A stretch of DNA of 5,633 nucleotides from an uncultured Erysipelotrichaceae bacterium (lineage in GTDB: Bacteria > Bacillota_I > Bacilli_A > Erysipelotrichales > Coprobacillaceae): contig URQL01000117.1 in NCBI GenBank assembly GCA_900550005.1, positions 1 through 5,633 of the forward strand. The letters run 5' to 3'. The position numbers were made by a program, and so were the translations under genes. Each line of letters begins with the position of its first letter. The stretch's first letter is position 1. Shown here in pieces: positions 1-5,545 of this stretch. The notes under the pieces are model-generated. The model had not been told where the DNA came from. It did no database searches and saw only the letters and a program-made list of their open reading frames with translations.

Positions 1-23
1 AAACTTAGAACAGTTCTTTTTTT
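1..23 (+). terminator. Probable 3' half of an upstream terminator, cut by the window edge
   Basis: The window opens with a sequence ending in AGAACAGTTCT (7-17) that runs directly into seven Ts (17-23). A G/C-containing arm followed by a T-run is how the 3' side of an intrinsic terminator looks on the plus strand. The odd palindrome at 7-17 has too small a centre to fold alone, so the matching 5' arm would have to lie before base 1. This is inference: half of the structure is not visible. Confidence 0.35.
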
Positions 24-54
24 CTAAAACATAGGGATTTACATCTTAGTAATG

Positions 55-83
55 TTTTGTTTTTGTTAAATTTGTAGTATAAT
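55..83 (+). promoter_or_regulatory. Sigma-A-type promoter of the glycolipid/recX/yhaM operon
   Basis: A perfect -10 hexamer TATAAT lies at 78-83. The -35 is weak: TTTTGT at 55-60 gives a 17 bp spacer, while TTGTTT at 57-62 gives 15 bp. The expected start of transcription is near base 90, so the leader is only about 10 nt and the Shine-Dalgarno sequence sits almost at the 5' end of the message. There is no room for a riboswitch or attenuator. No other convincing promoter was seen inside the operon, and the genes are packed too closely to need one. Confidence 0.7.
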
Positions 84-89
84 ACTCCT

Positions 90-95
90 AGGTGA
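90..95 (+). promoter_or_regulatory. Ribosome binding site of the first operon gene
   Basis: AGGTGA lies four bases before the ATG at 100 and supports that start. It begins at about the predicted transcription start, so almost the whole untranslated leader is the ribosome binding site. Confidence 0.65.
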
Positions 96-99
96 TAGA

Positions 100-1104
100 A
101 TGAAAATAAAATTATATTTTGAAAATGAAAATGCAATATCTAAATCAGGAATTGGTCGTGCACGTGAACATCAAATGAAAGCTTTAGAATTAAATGGAAT
201 TGACTATACGGTAGATCCATTAGTTGATGATTTTGATATTTTACATGTTAATACAGTTTGGTTTAAAAGTTTAGCGGAAATCAAAATTGCTAAACAACAA
301 GGGAAAAAAGTGGTGGTGCATGCCCATTCGACAAAAGAAGATTTTATGAACTCTTTTATGTTCTCAAATTTACTAGCTCCAGTTTATAAAGATTGGTTAG
401 TTTATATGTATAATAAAGGAGATGTGATCATCACACCAACACCTTATTCAAAACAATTATTAGAAAGTTACGGTATCGATAAGAAGATTTATCCTATTTC
501 TAATGGAATAGATTTGGATAAATTTAAAAAAGATGAAGAAAAAGAAAAGAAGTTTAGGGAATATTTTAATTTAAAAGAGGACCAAAAAGTCATTATTAGT
601 GTAGGGTGGTTTTTTGAAAGAAAAGGATTTGATACTTTTTGTGAAGTCGCTGAAAAATTACCTGAATATACATTTATTTGGTTTGGTGATAAATTAATGT
701 CTGCACCAACCGTAAATATTCGTAAAATTATGGATAATCCACCAGCTAATGTGATTTTACCAGGATACATTAGTGGGGATATTATTAAAGGAGCATACTC
801 AAATGCAGATGTTTTCTTTTTTCCAAGTCGTGAAGAAACAGAAGGAATTGTTGTTTTAGAAGCACTTGCTTCACGTACAAATGTTTTAATTAGAGATATT
901 CCGGTTTTTGATGGATGGCTTGAAAATAATCAAAATTGTTTTAAAGGAAACGATGTTGATGATTTTGTGGAATTGATTAAAAAAATATGTAATCATCAAA
1001 TGCCTGATTTAACGGACGAAGGGTATAAAGTTGCACAAAGTCGTAGTCTAAAAGTAATAGGAGAAGAACTCAAAGAGGTATATGAAGAAGTTCTAGAGGG
1101 GTAA
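100..1104 (+). CDS. GT4 glycosyltransferase, CpoA/LafB-like (second-sugar diacylglycerol-glycolipid synthase)
   Basis: A 334-residue GT-B fold enzyme of family GT4, complete. The N-terminal acceptor domain carries SGIGRA (16-21) and HAHSTKEDF (74-82). The C-terminal nucleotide-sugar domain carries SNGID (134-138), GWFFERKG (169-176) and the EX7E signature E246-E254 within SREETEGIVVLE. From memory, these blocks match pneumococcal CpoA and the LafB family, which add galactose to monoglucosyl-diacylglycerol to form the two-sugar lipid that anchors lipoteichoic acid. The transferred sugar and linkage cannot be read from the sequence. There is no signal peptide or clear membrane span, so it probably acts as a peripheral protein on the inner leaflet. 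It is first in a four-gene operon, and a LafA-like enzyme that would supply its acceptor lies two genes downstream. The start is fixed by AGGTGA. The symbol is left blank because cpoA and lafB are species-specific names. Confidence 0.86.
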   Translation: MKIKLYFENENAISKSGIGRAREHQMKALELNGIDYTVDPLVDDFDILHVNTVWFKSLAEIKIAKQQGKKVVVHAHSTKEDFMNSFMFSNLLAPVYKDWLVYMYNKGDVIITPTPYSKQLLESYGIDKKIYPISNGIDLDKFKKDEEKEKKFREYFNLKEDQKVIISVGWFFERKGFDTFCEVAEKLPEYTFIWFGDKLMSAPTVNIRKIMDNPPANVILPGYISGDIIKGAYSNADVFFFPSREETEGIVVLEALASRTNVLIRDIPVFDGWLENNQNCFKGNDVDDFVELIKKICNHQMPDLTDEGYKVAQSRSLKVIGEELKEVYEEVLEG

Positions 1105-1110
1105 TGGTAT

Positions 1111-2139
1111 ATGAAAAGCGTAATAAAAAAATATGTTAAAAATTTATTGATGATTGCTTTTTTTACATTTATTGCGCTTTACTTTTCGCTAAAAGGAGAG
1201 TTTAGTGTTGTACTTGATACGGTAAAAAATGCAAAACTCATTTATGTATTGGTCGCATTTATCATTATGTGTGCTTACTATGGATTAGAAGGTTATGTCT
1301 TAATGATTTTCGGACGACTATACAATCGTTTTTATACATTTAAACAAGGGGTAGTTAATTCTTTTGTAGCTGCTTTTTTTAATGGCATCACGCCATTTCA
1401 AAGTGGTGGACAATTTGCTCAAATATTTGTTTTTAATAAACAAAAGATCGCACCTAAATTTTCTGCAAGTATTCTTTTATTGAATTTCATTGTTTATCAA
1501 AGCGTAGTTGTTTTATATTCCCTTGTGGTTGTAATTTTGAAATATTCTTATTATCGTAGTCATTTTTCAAATTTCTTTTCACTTGCTTTACTCGGTTTTG
1601 GCATCAATTTTTTTGTTATTTGTAGTTTGTTTGTTGGTGCAAAATCAAAAAGCTTACAAAATTTTTTTGTTAATGTTGTATTAAAAATAGGTGCTAAAGT
1701 TCATCTTGTTCGTGATTATGAAACAGAAGCACATAAAGTAAATCAACATTTAGAAGATTTTCGAAGAGAGTTAAAGACATTACAAAAAAATAAAAGAATG
1801 CTTATACAAGTAAGTACACTTAATATTATTAAATTAACTTTACTTTATTGCATACCTTATTTTTGCGCAAAATCACTTAATTTGGATGTATCTCAAATTA
1901 AATTAACTGAATTTATTGGGGTTACTTCTTTTGTTTACATGATTACGTCTTTTATTCCTATTCCAGGAGCCTCTGGAGGAAGTGAAGGAACGTTTATTAT
2001 TATGTTTGGCTATTTACTTGGAAGTGTTGGCGCTAAAGGAAGCATGATCGTTTGGCGTTTTGTTACATATTATAGTATTTTGATCGTGGGTGCTATTGTA
2101 TTTGGTCTTGATCAAGATATTAATCGAAAGGGGTCTTAG
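1111..2139 (+). CDS. Flippase-like polytopic membrane protein (LPG_synthase_TM / UPF0104 family)
   Basis: A 342-residue integral membrane protein with about seven or eight hydrophobic spans (roughly 9-27, 41-66, 79-92, 118-143, 153-175, 229-252, 266-280, 292-332). A charged cytosolic-looking segment (about 200-228) splits it. Two family signatures are clear: NGITPFQSGG (91-100) and FIPIPGASGGSEG (281-293). These mark PF03706, the family that includes the membrane half of MprF, which flips lysyl-phosphatidylglycerol, and the YbhN/AglD-type proteins. The soluble aminoacyltransferase domain of MprF is absent, so it should not be called a lysyl-PG synthase. It lies between two glycolipid glycosyltransferases, 6 nt after one and 1 nt before the next. 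Moving or presenting the glycolipid is therefore the most economical role, but that is inferred from context. AGAGGGG (1095-1101) sets the start. An ATG at 1104-1106 that overlaps the previous stop is out of frame. Confidence 0.85.
   Translation: MKSVIKKYVKNLLMIAFFTFIALYFSLKGEFSVVLDTVKNAKLIYVLVAFIIMCAYYGLEGYVLMIFGRLYNRFYTFKQGVVNSFVAAFFNGITPFQSGGQFAQIFVFNKQKIAPKFSASILLLNFIVYQSVVVLYSLVVVILKYSYYRSHFSNFFSLALLGFGINFFVICSLFVGAKSKSLQNFFVNVVLKIGAKVHLVRDYETEAHKVNQHLEDFRRELKTLQKNKRMLIQVSTLNIIKLTLLYCIPYFCAKSLNLDVSQIKLTEFIGVTSFVYMITSFIPIPGASGGSEGTFIIMFGYLLGSVGAKGSMIVWRFVTYYSILIVGAIVFGLDQDINRKGS
2127..2133 (+). promoter_or_regulatory. Ribosome binding site fixing the start of the glucosyltransferase-RecX gene
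   Basis: AAAGGGG ends seven bases before the ATG at 2141. The reading frame is open back to an ATG at 2090, but that start lies inside the preceding gene. Its extra 17 residues also precede the MKIGIFTDTY opening typical of GT4 enzymes. The start at 2141 is therefore preferred. Confidence 0.8.
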
Positions 2140-2140
2140 A

Positions 2141-4120
2141 ATGAAAATTGGAATCTTTACGGATACGTATTTACCGGATATTAATGGGGTGGCCACATCA
2201 TCTTATATATTAAGAAAGGCATTAGAAAAACATGGACACGAAGTCATGATCGTTACTTCTGAATTACCTGATCATAGTGATTATCAAGATGATGAAAATG
2301 TTTTACGTTTACCAGGAATTGAACTTAAAAAGCTTTATGGGTATCGTATGGCTAATATTTTTTCATTTAAAGGAATGCGAGAAATCAAAAATCAAGGATT
2401 AGATGTGATTCATATTCAAACAGAGTTTGGTATTGGTATATTTGGTAAAATTGTTGCCCAAATATTAAATTTACCTGTTGTTTATACGTATCATACAATG
2501 TATGAGGATTATACTTATTATGTTGCAGGAAATTTTGATCCAATGAATAAGATCATGAAAAAATCTGTTGAGAGTATTAGTCGTATTTATGGTGATAATT
2601 GCACGGAATTAATTGCTCCTTCTAATAAAACCAAAGAAGCCTTGTTAAGTTATGGAATCGATAAAGATATCCATGTTATCCCAACAGGATTAATGTTAGA
2701 CGCTTTTGATATAAAAAATAAAAATGAAGAACAAGTAGCTAAAATAAAAGAAAAGTACCATCTTGATTCTTATTATGTTGTTACTTTTTTAGGCCGTTTA
2801 GCAAGTGAAAAAAGCGTGGATCTTGTTATTGAAGCAGCAGCCATTTTGAAGAAAAAAGGAATTGATGATGTTAGGTTTATGATCGTAGGACAAGGTCCAT
2901 CTAAAGAAGAACTCGAAGCTTTAGCTACTTCCTTAGATGTTGAAGATAGTGTTATTTTTACTGGGGCTGTTCCTCGTGAAGAAGTTCCTAATTATTATCA
3001 TGCTTCTTCATGCTTTGTTTCAGCTTCGATTACAGAAACTCAAGGGTTAACATTTATTGAAGCACAAGCTTCAAGTCTTGTGGTGCTTGCACGTAAAGAT
3101 AAAAATTTGGAAGATGTGATCATTGATGGAAAAAATGGATTTTACTTTAAAGATCAAGAAGATTTAGCAAATAAAATTATTGAAATAAAATCAATGGATA
3201 CATCGGTTGTTGTTGAACAGGCGGCAAAAGACGCTAAAAGATTTAGTGATGATGTCTTTTTTGAAAAGGTATTCCATGTTTATAAATTAGCGATTGAACA
3301 CAAACATTATCGTTATAAAGTACACAACCTTTATCATTTAAAAAACAATTTATACGAATGTGTTTTGAAATCAGATAATAATGAGATTACTTTTGAACTT
3401 CCAGAAACCATTATTAATCGTTATGGTCTTTATAAAGGAAAAGTAATTGAACGTGAAGAATTTGATGCATTAAACGATTATGAAAAAGTAAGTGGTGCTT
3501 ATGCACGTGCTTTAAAATTTTTAACGGTTAAAGATTATACACGAAAACAAATTATTGAAAAATTAAATCGTTTAGATTTATATGACGATATTCAAATTGA
3601 TATGACAGTCAATTTATTAACAGAAAAAAATCTAATCAATGATGAAGAATATACAATCGATTATTTACAACGTGCATCTAAATTAGGACTTGGTATTCAT
3701 AAAGCCATTGCGAATCTAAGAATGAAAGGCATTGATGAAGAAATCATTGAAAAACACAGAGATGCCTATGGTGAAGAGCAAGAATATCAAGCTGCATTAG
3801 AAATTGTTGAAAAGGCGTATCGAAATAATTCAAAAAAATCACGCGCTGCTATGATCGATGCGATTTCTGATAAACTCTATTTAAAAGGTTTTTCTTCAGC
3901 TGTGATTACGAAAGTTATGTCAAGCTTTGATTTTTATACAAATGATGAATTAGAAGAAGAATTGATTTTAAAAGAATTTGATAAAGCGTTCAAACGTTAT
4001 GGCCAAAAATACGATGGTCGACAACTTTATAATAAAATCTATGTGTATTTGATGCGCAAAGGTTTTGATTATCAATTAATTAAACAAGTATTGAAAGAGG
4101 GCGGATATGAAAATGAATAA
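2141..4120 (+). CDS. Fusion protein: LafA-like diacylglycerol glucosyltransferase (GT4) + RecX
   Basis: A 659-residue protein with two unrelated complete parts. Residues 1 to about 388 are a GT4 enzyme of the 1,2-diacylglycerol 3-glucosyltransferase type. It opens with MKIGIFTDTYLPDINGVATS, then YHTMYEDYTYYV (117-128), PTG (181-183), GRLASEKS (218-225) and the EX7E pair E299-E307 in ETQGLTFIE. This part should transfer glucose from UDP-glucose to diacylglycerol at the inner membrane face. Residues about 390-659 are a full-length RecX, the RecA modulator, matching Bacillus RecX in length (about 265 residues) and in block order. The frame is continuous, with no ATG or GTG from 3197 to 3601. One in-frame TTG at 3365 has no ribosome binding site, so separate translation of RecX is unlikely. 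The gene lies 1 nt after the membrane-protein gene and overlaps yhaM by 14 nt. The domain calls are firm; the physiological meaning of the fusion is unknown. Confidence 0.88.
   Translation: MKIGIFTDTYLPDINGVATSSYILRKALEKHGHEVMIVTSELPDHSDYQDDENVLRLPGIELKKLYGYRMANIFSFKGMREIKNQGLDVIHIQTEFGIGIFGKIVAQILNLPVVYTYHTMYEDYTYYVAGNFDPMNKIMKKSVESISRIYGDNCTELIAPSNKTKEALLSYGIDKDIHVIPTGLMLDAFDIKNKNEEQVAKIKEKYHLDSYYVVTFLGRLASEKSVDLVIEAAAILKKKGIDDVRFMIVGQGPSKEELEALATSLDVEDSVIFTGAVPREEVPNYYHASSCFVSASITETQGLTFIEAQASSLVVLARKDKNLEDVIIDGKNGFYFKDQEDLANKIIEIKSMDTSVVVEQAAKDAKRFSDDVFFEKVFHVYKLAIEHKHYRYKVHNLYHLKNNLYECVLKSDNNEITFELPETIINRYGLYKGKVIEREEFDALNDYEKVSGAYARALKFLTVKDYTRKQIIEKLNRLDLYDDIQIDMTVNLLTEKNLINDEEYTIDYLQRASKLGLGIHKAIANLRMKGIDEEIIEKHRDAYGEEQEYQAALEIVEKAYRNNSKKSRAAMIDAISDKLYLKGFSSAVITKVMSSFDFYTNDELEEELILKEFDKAFKRYGQKYDGRQLYNKIYVYLMRKGFDYQLIKQVLKEGGYENE
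3308..4117 (+). other. RecX domain of the fusion protein
   Basis: Residues 390-659 of the fusion. It begins with the beta-rich N-terminal segment found in Bacillus-type RecX (about 392-440, ending in YGLYKGKVIEREE). The helical RecX repeats follow: ARALKFL (455-461), then NLINDEEYTIDYL (497-509) and LGIHKAIANLRMKGIDEEII (517-536). Two later repeats each end in a KGF motif (LYLKGFSSAVI at 579-589, LMRKGFDYQLI at 637-647). The segment that reads YRxRS in many RecX proteins is KDYTRKQ here, keeping one arginine. RecX binds in the groove of RecA filaments and alters their assembly. No repeat appears truncated, so the domain looks functional. It ends with the protein at GGYENE, where the overlapping yhaM gene begins. 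Confidence 0.88.
4096..4104 (+). promoter_or_regulatory. yhaM ribosome binding site within the end of the recX coding region
   Basis: AGAGGGCGG lies inside the last codons of the fusion gene. AGAGGG ends five bases before the ATG at 4107 and eleven before a second in-frame ATG at 4113 (MKMNKK). Either could be used and the product would differ by two residues. The arrangement implies translational coupling to the upstream gene. Confidence 0.6.
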
Positions 4121-5051
4121 GAAAATAAGAGAAATCAAACCAGGTGATAATGGAGTCGAATTTGATGCAATTATCACAACCGTTTTAAATGGAAAAACAG
4201 CTAAAGCACCTTACCTTTCTTTAGTATTTCAAGATTCTACAGGATCTTTAGATGCGAAACTATGGGCAGTTACTCCTGAACAAATCCAAACAATTACTTT
4301 AGGAAAAGTGGTCCATGTTGTAGGGGATGCAATCAAATATAATGATGACACACAAGTTAAGGTAAATAAAATTACCGTTTTAGATTCAAGTGAACAACAA
4401 CAAGTTCAATATTTAAAGTCAGCACCAATTGATCGAAAAGAAATGCTTAATGGTATCGAAGAGACGATCAAGCAAATCAAAAATGAAAAAATCCATAAAA
4501 TTGTAGAATCATTGTATTTTCAATACCGAGATCAATTTGAAATTTATCCAGCAGCAAGTAAGAATCATCATGAATACGTGTCTGGGTTATTGTATCATAC
4601 GTATTCGATGTTATCTTTAGCTAAAGCACTATGTGTTAATTATCCTTCACTTAATCCAGATTTAATGTATGGAGGAATTATTCTTCATGATATTGGTAAA
4701 ATTGCAGAATTAAGTGGACCAATTGTTCCTGAATATACAATGGAAGGAAAATTATTAGGACATATTTCAATTGGTCAAGTTTTAATTGATCGTTGTGCTC
4801 ATGAATTAAATATTGAAGGGGAAGAAGTTTTACTTTTACGTCATGTTGTTTTATCTCATCATGGTAAATTAGAATACGGTTCACCTGTTCTTCCATTAAT
4901 TAAAGAAGCGGAAATGATTTATCTTATTGATAATATCGATGCTCGTATGAATATGATTGATAAAGCGTTAGAAAATGTTGAACCAGGACATTTTGCTAAA
5001 AGGGTATTTTCTTTAGAAAATAGAGGTTTTTATAAACCAACAATTGAATAA
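4107..5051 (+). CDS. yhaM: 3'-5' exoribonuclease YhaM (OB fold + HD domain)
   Basis: A 314-residue protein, the same length as Bacillus YhaM. An N-terminal OB-fold nucleic-acid-binding domain covers about 12-92 (YLSLVFQDSTGSLDAKLW at 36-53). A C-terminal metal-dependent HD domain covers about 150-285, with H164 in LLYHTYSM, the H194-D195 pair in ILHDIGKI, H219, H251-H252 in LSHHGKLEYGSP, and D275 in YLIDNIDAR. All expected metal ligands are present. The family trims RNA, and in vitro also DNA, from the 3' end; the staphylococcal homologue was described as Cbf1. It is the last gene of the operon, overlapping the glucosyltransferase-RecX gene by 14 nt and ending one base before a strong terminator. 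In Bacillus, yhaM sits beside yhaN/yhaO, which are repair-related nuclease genes, so company with a recombination protein is not wholly out of character. Confidence 0.93.
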   Translation: MKMNKKIREIKPGDNGVEFDAIITTVLNGKTAKAPYLSLVFQDSTGSLDAKLWAVTPEQIQTITLGKVVHVVGDAIKYNDDTQVKVNKITVLDSSEQQQVQYLKSAPIDRKEMLNGIEETIKQIKNEKIHKIVESLYFQYRDQFEIYPAASKNHHEYVSGLLYHTYSMLSLAKALCVNYPSLNPDLMYGGIILHDIGKIAELSGPIVPEYTMEGKLLGHISIGQVLIDRCAHELNIEGEEVLLLRHVVLSHHGKLEYGSPVLPLIKEAEMIYLIDNIDARMNMIDKALENVEPGHFAKRVFSLENRGFYKPTIE

Positions 5052-5083
5052 AAAGAAACCAGTTCGCTTGAACTGGTTTCTTT
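5052..5083. terminator. Bidirectional intrinsic terminator between yhaM and the HIT gene
   Basis: A perfect 14 bp stem (5052-5065 pairing with 5070-5083) closes a four-base GCTT loop. The G/C-bearing core is GAAACCAGTTC. The ends of the stem are A-rich on one side and T-rich on the other, so either strand presents a hairpin followed by Ts: TTTATTTT on plus and CTTTTTATT on minus. It starts immediately after the yhaM stop codon. On the minus strand, the HIT gene's stop codon (5082-5084) overlaps the base of the stem. One element thus ends both convergent transcripts. Confidence 0.93.
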
Positions 5084-5486
5084 ATTTTAGAATTTCTGCT
5101 TTAATTGTAGCTAAATCTTCTTTTCCTTCGTTATTGGTAAAGATAGGATTGAATCCATCATTTTGATCATAACGTGGGATGATATGAATATGGAAATGAT
5201 CCACTGTTTGACCTGCTGCTTCTTTTGCATTGGTTAGGATATTTACTCCATTCGCATGAAGATTAAGACAAATCGTTTCAGCCATTTTTTTAGCGACGGT
5301 AAACATATGTGCTACATCTTGTGGATCTGCTTCTAAGATAGATGGATAATGTTTTTTACTAATGACTAAACTATGACCACGTGTTGCTTGAGATAAATCA
5401 AGGATGGTGATACATGTTTCATCTTCATATAAAGTTTGTGAACTAATTTCATGGTTTGAGATTTTACAAAAAATACAATTTGACAT
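5082..5486 (-). CDS. HIT-family nucleotide hydrolase/transferase (Hit/HINT-like)
   Basis: A 134-residue protein of the histidine-triad family, close to the usual length of about 140. The triad HFHIHII covers 97-103, with H99 the expected catalytic residue that forms the nucleotidyl intermediate. GHSLVI (38-43) and GVNILTNAKEAAGQ (80-93) are the nucleotide-binding blocks. C4 and C7 (CIFC), together with H46 and H97, look like the structural zinc site seen in many Gram-positive Hit proteins. Members hydrolyse adenosine phosphoramidates or related nucleotide conjugates; the natural substrate is not predictable here. It is cytosolic, with no signal peptide. It is a single-gene unit convergent with yhaM, with its own extended -10 promoter. 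In Bacillus the hit gene also lies in the general yha region, so the vicinity may be partly conserved. The start is fixed by a near-perfect AAGGAGG. Confidence 0.93.
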   Translation of the reverse strand: MSNCIFCKISNHEISSQTLYEDETCITILDLSQATRGHSLVISKKHYPSILEADPQDVAHMFTVAKKMAETICLNLHANGVNILTNAKEAAGQTVDHFHIHIIPRYDQNDGFNPIFTNNEGKEDLATIKAEILK

Positions 5487-5493
5487 AAAAATT

Positions 5494-5500
5494 CCTCCTT
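5494..5500 (-). promoter_or_regulatory. Ribosome binding site of the HIT gene
   Basis: AAGGAGG on the minus strand, seven bases before the ATG, is an almost ideal Shine-Dalgarno match and confirms the start at 5486. Confidence 0.85.
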
Positions 5501-5508
5501 TTTTTATT

Positions 5509-5517
5509 ATTTTAACA
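5509..5517 (-). promoter_or_regulatory. Extended -10 promoter of the HIT gene
   Basis: On the minus strand the sequence reads TGTTAAAAT, a TGn extension followed by the -10 hexamer TAAAAT (5514 down to 5509). At a 17 bp spacing the -35 position would be 5537-5532, inside the upstream terminator hairpin, where it reads GCGACG and shows no -35 match. Recognition would therefore rest on the extended -10. Predicted transcription starts near 5502, giving a leader of about 16 nt that is mostly the ribosome binding site. Confidence 0.55.
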
Positions 5518-5520
5518 TAA

Positions 5521-5545
5521 AAATAAGAGCTCGTCGCTCTTATTT
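5521..5545 (-). terminator. Intrinsic terminator of the partial minus-strand gene
   Basis: A 10 bp perfect stem (5521-5530 with 5536-5545) has a five-base loop. On the minus strand it is followed by a T-rich stretch (ATTTTTATG), so it terminates transcription coming from the partial gene. The stop codon of that gene (5540-5542) lies within the stem. The plus strand has only a weak T-tail (ATTTAATG), so bidirectional function is doubtful. Confidence 0.8.

Noticed and set aside
26..58. Inverted repeat AAAACAT (26-32) / ATGTTTT (52-58) next to the -35 region, considered as an operator
   Set aside because: The arms are seven A/T-rich bases separated by 19 bases, which is easily expected by chance in such AT-rich sequence. 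There is no second copy in the window.
489..770. Minus-strand open frame of 93 codons
   Set aside because: It lies wholly inside the LafB-like gene, antisense to conserved motifs, with no recognisable domain and no ribosome binding site of note. It is a shadow frame.
1104..1106. ATG overlapping the stop codon of the first gene (TAATG) as the start of the membrane protein
   Set aside because: It is out of frame with the membrane-protein coding region. The in-frame ATG at 1111 has a good ribosome binding site.
1111..2139. Calling the membrane protein MprF (lysyl-phosphatidylglycerol synthase)
   Set aside because: Only the flippase-like membrane region is present. At 342 residues it lacks the C-terminal aminoacyltransferase domain needed for synthesis.
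2090..2140. Longer start (ATG at 2090) for the glucosyltransferase-RecX gene
   Set aside because: It would overlap the membrane-protein gene by 50 bases, and its extra 17 residues precede the typical GT4 N-terminus. AAAGGGG is well placed for the ATG at 2141.
2014..2196. Minus-strand open frame of 60 codons across the junction of the second and third genes
   Set aside because: It is antisense to two well-supported genes, with no homology signal in the translation. Coincidental.
4678..4896. Minus-strand open frame of 72 codons inside yhaM
   Set aside because: It is antisense to the conserved HD domain. Its low-complexity composition reflects the complement of yhaM codons.
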